In this document: positions 11,197 through 23,700 of the stretch, one piece after another
Position numbering within the stretch: the first letter of the stretch is position 1
Layout of the letters: each line of letters begins with the position of its first letter
Assembly: GCF_900090045.1 (NCBI RefSeq)
Contig: NC_041776.1
Location: 372,001 to 436,000 of the forward strand
Length of the DNA: 64,000 nt
Origin: Plasmodium malariae
Taxonomy: Eukaryota; Apicomplexa; Aconoidasida; Haemosporida; Plasmodiidae
Direction of reading: 5' to 3'
Notes under the pieces: generated by a model
Database searches by the model: none
What the model saw: the letters and a program-made list of their open reading frames with translations, nothing else
Told to the model about the DNA's origin: nothing
Translations under genes and position numbers: made by a program

Positions 11197-13207
11197 TTTC
11201 TTCTAGCACAAAATTGTTGCCTTGTTTTAAAGGGGAGAAGACGGAAACATTACGCTGGAGTGGTCAGTAACGTGTGTCGATTAGATATATATACGTACAC
11301 ATGTACGTATGTGCATATGTATGTAAGAATGATCGCATATATGTATGTACGTACGTATGTTTGCACGTATGTATATATTTATATATGCATATGGTATCCA
11401 CTAATTAACATATGAATGCTGCAGTCGCTTGTGTAGGAAACTAACGACGAAAGAAAAACCTGCGTTGCATACACTCACCAGAACGTATCGCTTTGCTGAA
11501 GGAACAATAAGGGATCAAGCAAAAGCATAGCGAAATTTTTAGTAAAACACGAATGTTCTATGGAAAACTTTGTGCACATATTGAACAGAGTATATTTAAT
11601 ATTTCTATATTTTTATTTTTTTTCACTTTTCCATTTCTTTATTTTTTCACTTTTCCATTTCTTTATTTTTTCACTTTAAAATTTTTTTACATTTTTATTT
11701 TATTATTTTATTTTATTATTTTTCTCTTTGGTTTCGCCTTCCTTTTTTACGTTTCTAATATTCTATCTTCCGTTTATTTATGAGAAAGTGGGAAAAGGAA
11801 AATAGATGAAAAAAAGCGTAAAAATATTTGCCAGATATAGCCATGAACATGCATGCGTAAAGTTGTTCAAACGATTCTTGAGCTGCATTTTGATGGTTAT
11901 CTGGACATGGAGGACATAAAGAAGCAATGCAAAGAAAGATACAAAAAGGGGTATAACTTGTTAGTACCATTCATGTAGTGTGAGCTGCTGCTGCGTCATT
12001 TTCAACGAAACATTCTATTGCAAGGGAATAGCATTTGTATGCTCATATATATATATATATATGTATATACGTGTATATGCATATGTGCATATATGAACAC
12101 AAACGCATGAGTTCTCTTGATATTAATAATTAAAGATGCTCCAAATGTATGCATACGTTATATATAAATACATACATGAGTGCCACCGTCCTTCACGCGA
12201 ATGTTAACCATTGCGCATAATTTTTCTGTTTAATTTTACTGCTATTTTATTACTGTTTTATGACTGTTTTATTACTATTTTATTTTACTTATTTTAGTTT
12301 ATTTATTTAAGTTTATTTATTTATTTTTTAGATCAACCTTCTGATACCTCGTTTAACGTTTTGTTTTGTTTTGCTCTACTTTGCTTTAATTTTTTTTTTT
12401 TTTTTTTTTTTTTATCACAATACGCGGACGCGTAAAAAACTTCATTTTGCATGAACATGTACATGTAAAAAGGCATACGTTTATTCCTGCGCATATTTTA
12501 CTCGCACACACTTCACGTAAACAATTTAGCGCGAATGCGTTCAATATAAGTACGCTCACAATAGGTATATTTATCTTAAATAGGTTTAGTAAAACACGTT
12601 TTAGTAAACATGTTTCAGTAAACGCGTTTAACCCTAACGAACGTTCGATGTACACACAACTCATTAAAAATACCCCCTCGCACCAGTTCAACCATTTAGC
12701 TATTTATTCGTTGGTATACTCGTGTATTTATTTTTTTGTTCATTCGTATGTTTATTATATTGTCACTTGTATGTTTATTGCATTGTCACTCATATGTTCA
12801 TTATAATGTTCATTTGTATGTTTATTGCATTGTTACTCATATGTTCATTATAATGTTCATATGTATGTTCATTATATTGTTCAATTGTATATTTATTATA
12901 TTGTCACTCATATGATTATTGCATTATCACTCATATGATTATTGCATTATCACTCATATGATTATTGCATTGTCACTCATATGTTTATTGCATTGTCACT
13001 CATATGTTTATTATATTGTTCATTTATATATTTATTATTTTGTTTTCGCGATAAAAAGTAAGTGTGCAACCTTCTCATCTTTTAATTATTTTTTTATTTT
13101 TATTTTTTTTTTGTGTATCCTAATACGTAAATTTCAAACGAAATTTTATGCGTAAAATTATTTCATAAGTGTACGGTATTCACCATTCTCCAAATTGTAA
13201 GTAGGGG

Positions 13208-13238
<31 letters not shown>

Positions 13239-13570
13239 CAAAGCAGATTAAAGAGGATAAAAGACATTGCCAATTTTGCTGAGTGAGAATTTATTTTTTT
13301 CGCGTCCAATTTTGCACCTATTTTGAATGCGATTTTTTCGTGTCTGAAATGCGTACGTATATATAGTTACCTTGAGCAGTGTATATACACACACGTAGAC
13401 AGCGAAGTGCGTTCATTCGTTTTGTCAACAAAATTGTAAATTCGTCTGCTATCCCCACTGCTTGTTCAGCTGCTTACTCAGCTGCGTACCTAGCCACATA
13501 CCCAGCCGCATATTCACTTGGTAGTGTAAGTGCCCCCTCAGCAGCGAACTGCGATTCCCAACTTCTCAAA
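11197..13570. other. Divergent intergenic (promoter) region
   Basis: The region separates the 5' ends of the - strand exonuclease and the + strand gene at 13571, so it should hold both promoters. It shows TATG/ACGTATGT repeats (11285-11395), T-rich blocks (11598-11730), (TA)n near 12048-12070, poly-T (12390-12413), a long tandem array of CATATG(T/A)TTATTGCATTGTCACT-like units from about 12730 to 13030, and poly-A (13208-13236). No gene is seen. An in-frame open stretch without ATG precedes the start at 13571. Confidence 0.7.
12730..13030. repeat. Degenerate tandem array with CATATG cores
   Basis: Units of about 21-24 bp such as TCACTCATATGTTTATTGCATTG recur, with ATTGTTCAT and ATTATATTG variants. 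Each unit carries the palindrome CATATG or a near match. It lies in the 5' flank of the gene at 13571. Confidence 0.75.
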
Positions 13571-16232
13571 ATGGCAAGTCGAGAGAAGTCGGTGCTAAAC
13601 GGAAGAGCTGACTTGTTCAGGCAGGAAAAGAACTATTCTGATAACAACAGTTTTTATAACATGAATTTGAGCATTCATAAAGTATTTAATGCGAGGCATA
13701 GTTTGCCATACACAATTAATGAAGAAGTCAAACCTATATCGAAAAAAAGAAGATGTACAATAGCATATACAGGTGATCATAAAAGAAATATAATAAACCA
13801 AAAAAAAATTAATTATGATTATATCAATTATAATTTTAATAATTCAATAACAAAGAGAAGGAAATGTTCACCTACGTATTGTATATCACCTTATGTAAAA
13901 TATTCTCCCCTTAAAAGTAGAAGCAAACTACAAAGGAGTATCGATGAGAGTATAAAGAAGAGTGCTGCACTAAGATGTATTGTTAATAAAAGTATAAAAA
14001 ATAGGAATAATGTAAATTATGAACACAATGAAAAAAATTATTTAGAAAGAAGTCAAGCCTATTATCTTAATAAACACCCCGATGGTGCATGTAGTAGTAC
14101 AGACAATATTAACGATATGAACAGTATGAAATTGTACATGGATAGAAATTTAAGTGAAACTTATATACTAAGTAATACTACACAGAGTGACAACTATTTT
14201 AGGAATAAAAATAAAAATGGCGATAGCCTAAACACATTAAGAGAAACCATTCCCATATACATAAATTCAGCATCAACTATTTCTAGTTTTAATATTGAAC
14301 GCGAAGGGGAACATAAATACGCCAAACTGGTGGTTGATCTTCCTACCGGTAGAGAAGCAGGAATGGAAGTAGGAAAGGAAGTTGGAATAGAAGCAGAAGT
14401 AGAGGCAAAAATGCATTTCACCAGGGTGCCCATGGCGCATTTACAACAGAACAACAGATATGCTTATATGTCGAACTTACATGATAGTGATAACAGGACA
14501 AGAATGTCAAAAGGAGAGCAGTTAACTAAAGTAGTTTTGCATAACCCCTTAAAGAGAAGACACAGTACTCAAATTGCAAACGAATATGATAAATACAATT
14601 ATTCCGATTCTCACTATTTCAATAAAAGATATAAGGGTGAAGATAATAAGAATTATAAAAATAGTACGCGTAGGCACAGTGATACTATTACAACGAACCC
14701 GGTCACTAACCTCTTTTTTAGTCAAATTAGAGGAGATATAAATAGAAATACCTTCCATTCTTCTCTACTACAAGAGTATAATAAAAACAATCTACAAAAT
14801 GGTAAAGGTAGACAAATGAATCGTGATATGGATCAGCATGATGCTAACAACCCCCCGTTTCATCCTTCCTTTTTTAAAAACGCGGAGGAGTTTGAAAACG
14901 ATAATATTAAGAGGAAAGGTGAGCTCGCGCGAATGTGTGCATGTTCTTTTGTATATGTGTAAGTGTTTGTGCATGCGTGTAAGTGTTTGTGCATGCGTGT
15001 AAGTGTTTGTGCATGCGTGTAAGTGTTTGTGCATGCGTGTAAGTGTTTGTGCATGTGTGTAAGTGTTTGTGCATGTGTGCAAGTGTTTGTGCATGTGTGT
15101 GGGTATCCACGCTCATAGCCGCGAATCCACTTGCCCATTTTTGTTCCCCCCCCCTGCCCTTGCAGAGAAAATAGAGCCGCTGAGTTCCAACGAAGAAGAC
15201 GATTCTGTTCTGAAGAACGATGCCGAGTATCTATTTAGCAAAGGATTTTTCAATGATATATATTCGAATATACGAAGAAAAGGAGAATTGAATTTTATAG
15301 ATGAGTTACTAGAAGCAGATGAAGAGTATTATATTAGTAAAAGCAAATTAAACAAAATAATTGAAAATGCAAAAAATAAAGAAATGAAATATCATTATAT
15401 AGATAGAATGTTTTTATATAGACATGCCAAAAATGTTATAGATGATGAGGATTATGAAAAGTATAAGAATAAATGTAGGTTAGAACACAAATATCTAGAT
15501 GTACCCTTCCCTAATTTAACAGAGATAATGAATCTACAACCCATAAGTAATTCAGACGAAATAGATGATAATGATGAATTTTATGATGCCGAAGTGAAAC
15601 TGCTTGAAAAATATTATTATAAATCTAATAAGGAAAGAAAAGAACAATCAAAAAATACAATGAATAGTAATAAAGATATAGAAAATAAAATTGTGTTGGT
15701 GCAAAATAAAAATAAACCATTTGAAGATAAGGAGGTAACTGAAGATTTAGATGTTATAGAAAAAAGAGAAAAATTAATGTGTCTAATGAACAAAATGAAA
15801 ATGGAAAAAGATTCTTTTTATGAAAAGATATTAGATACACCTGATTTTTCAAAATTACTTGAACCCGTATTTTCCGTAAATGAATGTTTCTTACTTTCTC
15901 ATCAATTGTTTAATGTACAATATGCTGCTCAACTAGGGCCTGTTGTTTATCTTATAAAGACAGAAGATGAAAATTATGTATACAGAGCTATAGAAGTAAG
16001 CAGACTATTTGAAGAAAAAGTGAAGTCTATTCTAGATAATCAAAAAATTAATTTAGGTTCAAAGGATAGAAATGACTGTTTCGAATGTTTTTCCAATGAA
16101 AAATTCCCATTTTTACATGAACTAGATGTCAAATATTATCTTCGTATACCTATGAGCACAGGATGGAATCATTTTGGCTATTTAAAGAATCAAAATAATG
16201 TTCTTTTTTTTAGAAGACCCAAAAATGGTTGA
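13571..16232 (+). CDS. Conserved protein of unknown function, two exons
   Basis: The gene model is join(13571..14918, 15166..16232), 804 aa. The donor 'AAAG|GTGAGC' and acceptor 'CCCTTGCAG|AG' are both phase 1 and keep the frame (K-G joint becomes K-E-K-I-E). ATG 13571 is the first in-frame ATG; the upstream open frame starts only with GTG. Exon 1 is basic and Asn/Ser/Tyr-rich with clusters such as 'KKRRCTIAYTGDHKRN' and 'KRRKCSPTYC', suggesting a nuclear or nucleic-acid-linked protein. Exon 2 is acidic then globular: 'PVFSVNECFLLSHQLF', 'AAQLGPVVYLIK' and a C-terminal 'YLRIPMSTGWNHFGYL' look like a conserved folded domain. I do not recognise the family. The 247-nt intron contains a 20-bp minisatellite, and its acceptor is preceded by a run of nine C, unusual in such AT-rich DNA. 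Confidence 0.8.
14955..15100. repeat. 20-bp minisatellite inside an intron
   Basis: About seven copies of a GTGTAAGTGTTTGTGCATGC unit lie within the intron of the gene at 13571. Each copy contains GTAAGT, a perfect 5' splice-site hexamer, so the array is a ladder of decoy donors. Confidence 0.85.
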
Positions 16233-17732
16233 TCTGTTTTTCATAATTGTGTGTGCATTTGGAGAGAAGCAAGATTGCAGGGGGGGGGGAAAAGGGGTAG
16301 CGGAAGTAAGTGCATCTAAAATTTTTTTTTTTTTTCCACCATTAGTTTGAATGTATGCGTGTTCTGTGTACTTAATTTTTTACTCGTATAAATACGCGTT
16401 ATGGTACACACATTTTGCTTGGACACGATTGTCTCAACTTTCACCACTGCCACGATTGCCACTACTACCGCTACTACAGCTACTACAGCTACTACAGCCA
16501 GTAGCCATTTTCTTAAAGTGTCTATTGGAAAAAGAAAAAAACAAAATTAGTTATAAAAATATGTATTAAATTATACTGCTTTGTAAATCTTTTAAGTTGG
16601 CCGAACAATGAGTTTGTAATGGAGCATGTGTGTACATGTGTGTACACCCTTATACATATGTATTTAAGTGTACATACATATATATATATGCACATATATA
16701 TATGTTTCATAATAACTCATAACCTTCTCGAGTTATATAAAATTATAATTGCGTCTTTTTTTATTTTATTTTATTTTTTTTTCTTTTTCTTCTATTCAAC
16801 ATAATAATTAAAACTAATGAATGAAAACATGCGCAGGTTAAGGTAAAAAAAAAAAAAATAAAATAAAATAAAATAAAATAAAATAGAATAAAATAGAATA
16901 TAATGAAGTATAATATAATAAAGTATAATATGATAAGGTATAATAAAATATGGTATAATATAATAAAGTATAACAAAATAAAATAAATGTCAAACGTTAT
17001 AGGATAGAGCTATAAATGGATACTATCTTACTGCCAAAAAAAAAAGAAAAAGAAAAAAGAAAGCAAAATAATGGCATCAAATAGAAAAGGGATAAATACA
17101 AATAATTATTTTTATCCCGTTAGTTTGTTTATTGGTGAGCGCATATGTATATATATACATACATAGGTACATATATTGCTTCATTGATAAGCCCGTGAGT
17201 GGTTGTATTTATAATACGTGTAGACTTTAGTGCACACTTACATGTACACAAACAAGAGTAAAAATCGTATGAGGGACTCTCCTCACACTAACGGTAACAA
17301 TTGTGGATGTTTTGTCAGTCCAAACGTGAGGATAAATGCAAGAAAAATGAATGAACAACAAATGAACGACGAATGAACAACAAATGAACAACAAATGAAC
17401 AACAAATGAACAACAAATGAACGACGAATGAACAACAAATGAACGACGAATGAACAACAAATTAACAACAAATGAACGACGAATATATATCAAAAGGTTA
17501 GCATGTGCTTAGCAAATAATTAGCAATTGCTTAGCAACTACTAAACAAATGGTGCCTCATCTTCTCGATGTTTTATGGTGGCGGCAAAAAATAAATACCA
17601 GTCCAGATGATTGTGTATAAATAAAAAAAATAAAATTAAATAAATATAAAAAAAATATAATACAACGTAATTTAAATATGCTGTAATATAATACATTGTA
17701 CTAAAACGACTGTTTTACCTTCTCTTGTTACT
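16233..17732. other. Convergent 3' intergenic region
   Basis: The region lies between the stops of the gene at 13571 (+) and the giant Asn-rich gene (-). It contains a G9-A4-G4 run (about 16280-16296), a (CTACAG)n patch (16440-16505), ATAAAATA/TATAATA tandem tracts (16855-16985) and a 12-bp array (17345-17480). No gene is seen; repeat-driven open frames on both strands are artefacts. Confidence 0.75.
17345..17480. repeat. 12-bp tandem array (AATGAACAACAA)
   Basis: About eleven copies of AATGAACAACAA or AATGAACGACGA follow each other just downstream of the giant gene's stop codon. The two variants alternate in blocks. Confidence 0.9.
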
Positions 17733-20700
17733 CTACTGATTTTTACTCTTTCCATTTCGATTCGTTCTGCTATTATAATCATTTATAGCGTATCTATTTT
17801 TGTCCCGTCCATTTCTACTGTGCATCTTCTTCTTATTATAATTAGCTTTGTTATGCTCGTAGGAGATAGCGCAATTATTTCTTTTACTATTATTACTACA
17901 GTTTGTCGTTGTAGCACTAGTGGGATAAGAATTATCTTCATACGTATTATTTTTTGTATTTGCGCTCAGAACTGCATAATATGAATTAGTTCCAAAAGCA
18001 TATGATTCACTTCTCTGTGAAAAATTGTTAGTGTTACGAATGCTGTTGTCATCCTTGTTATAGTTTTCTTCTCTACCCAGTCTGCTATCCTTATGTTGGT
18101 TCTCTTCTTTCCACATGTCTGTACCCATTTCACACTTCTGTTCTCTATGTGCTCCTTTATTTTTTACAAACTGGATCGAGTTAGAATTGAGAAAATAATT
18201 ATTGTTGTACATCTCTGTGTTTTCCTTTACACCTTTTTTAAAACATACTTTATCAAAATGTGCTTTATTAATAAAAATCGTATCATATGAATAATAATTT
18301 TTATTATTCTTTTTTACAAAATGGGAATGATTAGCTTCGTTATTCTGTTTTGCATTATGTAACTCTATACCCTCGTTTGTATTCTTTTGCTTATTCTGAT
18401 CAGATGAATCCTTAATTTTTATAGTATTATCACCGTCTTCACTTTGCACGCTGGTAATTTTGTTAGTACTACATTTACTGATCATTTCCTCTATTAATAA
18501 ATTCCTATTCTCCTTCACTACTGTTTTGCTGTTCTTCAATATCTTTTTCTTATTCTTTACATCTTTGTCATTATTTGTCAAGCTTTCTTCTTGTAACAGT
18601 TCTTTTTCATCTATGATAATATTCTTTTTCATAGTATGCACATCAACAAGGGTGTTTCCCTTTTTGGGAGTGGCATCCTTTTCCTTTTCCATGTTTGTCA
18701 TGCTAATTATGTTAGATACGTCTTCCACTTCTATCACTTTTGTCTTTGCTTCTTCCCCCGTGTTTCCTTCAATCAAACTACATAGATGATTTATCTCCTC
18801 TCCTTTGTAAGTCTCATAACTGCACTGTTCTATTTTATCCCTAATCCTTCTTTTGTTCACTGCATCCTCCTGTGGATTTTGACTTGTACACTCCTCCCCT
18901 ATAGAAAACCTAACAGGGTTGTTGTCTTTCCGAGTTAAGTTATTCCTCTCATTTTGCATTTCTATTATTTTTTGTTTTACTTCTTTTTCTTTATTATTTT
19001 GTGTATCATCCGCACGAAGTCTATTACTAGTTGTGTAATGTTCTCTTCCTGCTTCTTTCTCTGTTGTGTCTAATGGCTGTTCATAATTTACTCTTCTGCG
19101 TTCGTCATATTTATCATCATCACTGTGGTTACCACTACGGTAGTCACTCTGGTTATTATTCCTATGCATGCTACTATGAATGCGACTGTGATTGCTACTA
19201 TGATTGTTCCTATTATAACCATTGTAACTGTTTACGCTTCTGTAGTAGGTCCTTTTGTCAAACCCACTATTGCAATTATTACGCGGATGGTTTTCTGTGT
19301 GATTAGGTGTGTATGAAATTCTTCGATTCGTTTGTCCATTTATAGCATTAACACTTGTTTTATAATCAGTGTGCATATTGGAATTAGTAAAAATTCTACT
19401 ACGGGAGTTTCCAAAAAGGCTACCGCGAATGCTTCCATGGAAGCTGCTACCAATATTGACATTGGCTTTACTAGTAATAGTACTATTTGTGCTAAGATTT
19501 CCCTTAAAATTTCCGCCGTTGTGGTGGTAGGAGCAGTAACCACTGTCGTCCGTATAACCACTGCCTAAATCATCAGCAAAATTTACATGGTTGGCATTGT
19601 GTCTGTTTGCGCTGTTCCCGTACTTGTTCAAACAGGATAAATTCTTTTTATTATTAACATTACTGTAGTTCGGACTTCCGTAATGTGGATTGCTGTAATT
19701 CACGTTGTCGATACTCACATTGCCGATATTCACATTGCCGATACTCACATTGCCGATACTCACATTGCAGCTATTCACATTGCAGCTATTCACATTCCTA
19801 CTAACATCATTGTGGATCATATTATTGCTCCCTCTCGTGTTGTAGCTTGTTTCACATAGAATAGAGCCATATGCACTTGCATCTTTACTATTTATGTGCT
19901 CATTAGCGTCATTGAAGCTATTTCGTTCTATACCCACATAGTTGTTTCTGCTACAGATACCATAACCACTTCGATCATTGTAAGCACTATAATTATTATG
20001 GGGTGTTCCTCCGTAGTTTATATATCCTTTCAACTGATGCACATGAGAATTGGAATCCTTGTTGTTCTTCACTTGTCGTCTACTTCGATACGTGAAATAA
20101 TTGTTTCTAAAATTTTCATTGATATTTATATGTGAAGTCATACCATTGCTATTTTCTTTGCACTCAATGGAAAATTTTTCATTTTGCGGATTATTTTCAT
20201 TGTTCATGTAATAGTAATTTACAGCCATCATGTTATTACTACCCCCACTAATTATGTTGTTCCTTGGACGAGCTTTTGCCTTAGAATAAACGTTAGATCC
20301 TTCACAATTCGCGTAAAATTTGCCACACTCTGCAGGATTAGCGGCATTATCAGGATTAGCGGTATTATCAGGATTAGCGGCATTACCAGGATTAGCGGCA
20401 TTACCAGGATTAGCGATATTACCAAAATTAGCGGTATTACCAAAATTAGCGGTATTACCAAAATTAGCGGTATTACCAAAATTAGCGGTATTACCAGGAT
20501 TAGCGATATTACCAAAATTAGCGGTATTACCAGGATTAGCGATATTACCAAAATTAGCGGTATTACCAAAATTAGCGGTATTACCAGGATTAGCGATATT
20601 ACCAAAATTAGCGGTATTACCAAAATTAGTGGTATTACCAAAATTAGCGGTATTACCAGCATTAGCAGTGGTAACAACGGTAGTAACAGTCGCTGGTGGC

Positions 20701-23700
20701 GGAAAAAGCGGATGCAAAGGCAAATTCCTCCTTGATGTAACTCCGGTACTGTAACTGCAGCTGACTTCACCCCTTTTATCATAAGCGTTGTAACTATTTT
20801 TTGTCGTTATGTTAGTCAGATCATGTAAATTATAAGGTTCCACCCAATTGTAAAACTTATTATAACGAGAGAAGTTATCCCAGTTACTGTTGCGTATACA
20901 TCCGTTCGTGTTAGCATTAGTGTTGCAATCGACAGTATCATTATTTTCCCCCATTTTGTAGTTCCAGGAATTGCGAAATGTGTAATCATTCAAACCTCTG
21001 TGCTTGTTACTATCACTGTAGTGACAACAGATAAAATCATTAGTACCGTTATGGGCACTATCGTTGTAGTTATTCATCCAATTATCGACAATACTTGAAT
21101 ATTTCTTCTTGTTCTTCCTCTTCCCTTTACTGCGATTAATGTTCTTTCTTCTTTCAAATGAAGCTCTTTGAAAATTAATTTTAATCTTTTCTTCTGAACA
21201 GGTTTTATTACGGACTGTGCTCGTTAGATTCTTATCAAATATGTGCTTATCTTTAAACGTACATAGAAACGTATTCATAGTCTTCACACTGTACATATAA
21301 TTTAATAGTTCATCAATATTATAAAGTGAGTACTGCATTTTATCGTTAAGGTCTTTTTTTAGACACTTATCTGTTCCTAAACATGAGGTGTAATCGTCAG
21401 TGCCTTCCCTACTATGGTTATACTCCTCATCGATATGAATAGAATTATTTTCTAAAATACATTCCAGATTGTTCTGTACACATTCTTTATTATTTTCCCG
21501 CTCATCCTTATTATAAATGTTATCTATGTTGTCCTTTTGAAATGATTTTTTTTTTTTTTCCTTTATTATTTTTTCATCATCATCCGTACATTCGCTGAGT
21601 GATGATCCTTCTAAAAGGTTACACTCCTCCGTTTTAACAAAAATATTGTAGCCATTGGATTCATGTATATCTTCACTCCTGTTATCCTTTTCTTTTTTAT
21701 CATAGTTAATTAACATATTTTTCAATATATTTCTGAACGCATTAATATTTGCTGATTGTTCAGGCGATATCATATGAGGTTTCAGCATGCACATTTCTAA
21801 ACTTTCAAAAGATTTATTTTTACGCTGATGAAAATTTGCAGATACCGACCGCGTTAGTTTGAGACTATGTTCAACTGCTCCGTTGCTACTACTGCTACTG
21901 TTGCTACTATTTCTACTACTGCTACTACCACTGGCAGTCACCTTCATTTGTATGCATGCTCCATCATTGTGAGAACCGTTACCTACTTGACCTTCCCCCT
22001 CTTTAAGTACATTATTCCGACAATCTTTGCTATACTTCATTTCCTTACTAGAATAAATAAGATTATTATTCTTTACATTACGTTCTTTTCCTTCATTTTT
22101 TAGACGACAAGAACTGCTCATGTTGTATTGCATAGAGCTTACATTTGCAATTCCTTCATGTGAAGGACACTCATATTTATGAACATACTTGTTATCGAGA
22201 ATATGATTACAGTCGGAATTACAGCTATTGAACTGTTTAGTATAACTAGGGTATCTATACACAGAACACTTCACTGTGCTGTTAGATATACAGGTCTCTA
22301 TATCATTAACAGTTTTGTAACTGCCATTAGGTCCATTGTAAAGATTATCTATAAGTAGAGTGCTCTGTGTTGGTTTATTCTGTACCTTCATTTCATGGTC
22401 ATTTGTTAAATTCGACCATACTGCATATTCACTATCTTCATTAGTAACATCACTACTATGTTGTTGATATCGGGGGAAAAGTTCATTAGTGAATCTATTC
22501 CATCTATCCATATTATCATTCGTATGACTGCTAGTTAATTGGTTCTCTTTTTTTGGAATATATTCATAGTCCTTCATACTTGTCATTTTCACTCTATTTT
22601 GTACAAATTTCCTGTTAGGCCACCTCCCAGTATTGTTACGCATCCATGAGTTATCATATTTTTTGAAATCCTCCCTTTTGTTTGGATTTAGCACTACAGG
22701 ACTGTCAAAAGAGGGATTCACTATGTGAACCGTTGTACCTTCGTTCGTTTCGTCATCCGATTTGTCATTCGATTTGTCATTCGATTTGTCATATGGTTTG
22801 TCATCTGGTTTGTCATTCGCTTCATTCAATGCATCGTTTCCCCCTGTAATTTTCCCACTGTCGAACTTGTCATCTCCTTTGGAAATGCTTCCCATTATAC
22901 AAAGGGATCCTTTTGCTGGATCGTTAGAAATACTAGATCTAGTAAGCTCTTCTTGATTTTTGTTCTCTATAACTGCATAACATTTTGTACGCTCCTCTTC
23001 ATTATGTGTATTTGCGTGAATTACATTATTTTTCTTACTTTCACTACTACTTTCATAATTTTCTTTATCCTTATTCTTGCCATAACTTGCAATATAACTT
23101 TTGTCATCCATCATTAAATTTTCATATCTTTGTACAAAATGGTTATCATCAGTATAATCTTTACTTTCCATGTTACTCTTTCTTAACTCATAATATTTTT
23201 TTTTATCACCTATGTTGTTTTCCTCCTCTGTTCCATTTTCCTCCATTCTGTTCAAATGGCAGTTCAGACTTTCTCGGTTTTTATAATTTTTTTGTATGCT
23301 TCTTTTTTGGCAGTCCTCACTCAAAATATTATTACTACAGCTACTATTATTACGATTATTATTATTGCCATGCTCATTAATATTATCACTAAAGAATGGT
23401 TCATTTCGTTTTCTGCTATGTTTACCTTCTGTGTTACTGCTATAATTACAGTTGTACATAGAGGAGGCGTATTTGTTAAGCGCTCTTTTTTTTTTTTTTC
23501 TAAATTTATTTTTGTCAGCTTGGAGCTGGTTTTTGTATTCATTGATTGAATTATCATTCTCCTCTCCATCAACTACTTGAACACAATTATATCTGTTCAT
23601 AAGTTTATTATTTGTGTTATAGCAGGTGTTAGTATAATTTCCCTTATCTTCTTGGGCAAGGTTTTCATTATTATGCTTAACATAATTTTGGTCCATAATT

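Noticed and set aside
13379..13570. N-terminal extension of the gene at 13571
   Set aside because: The open frame has GTG but no ATG and reads as Ala/Tyr/Ser low complexity; ATG 13571 is the first usable start.
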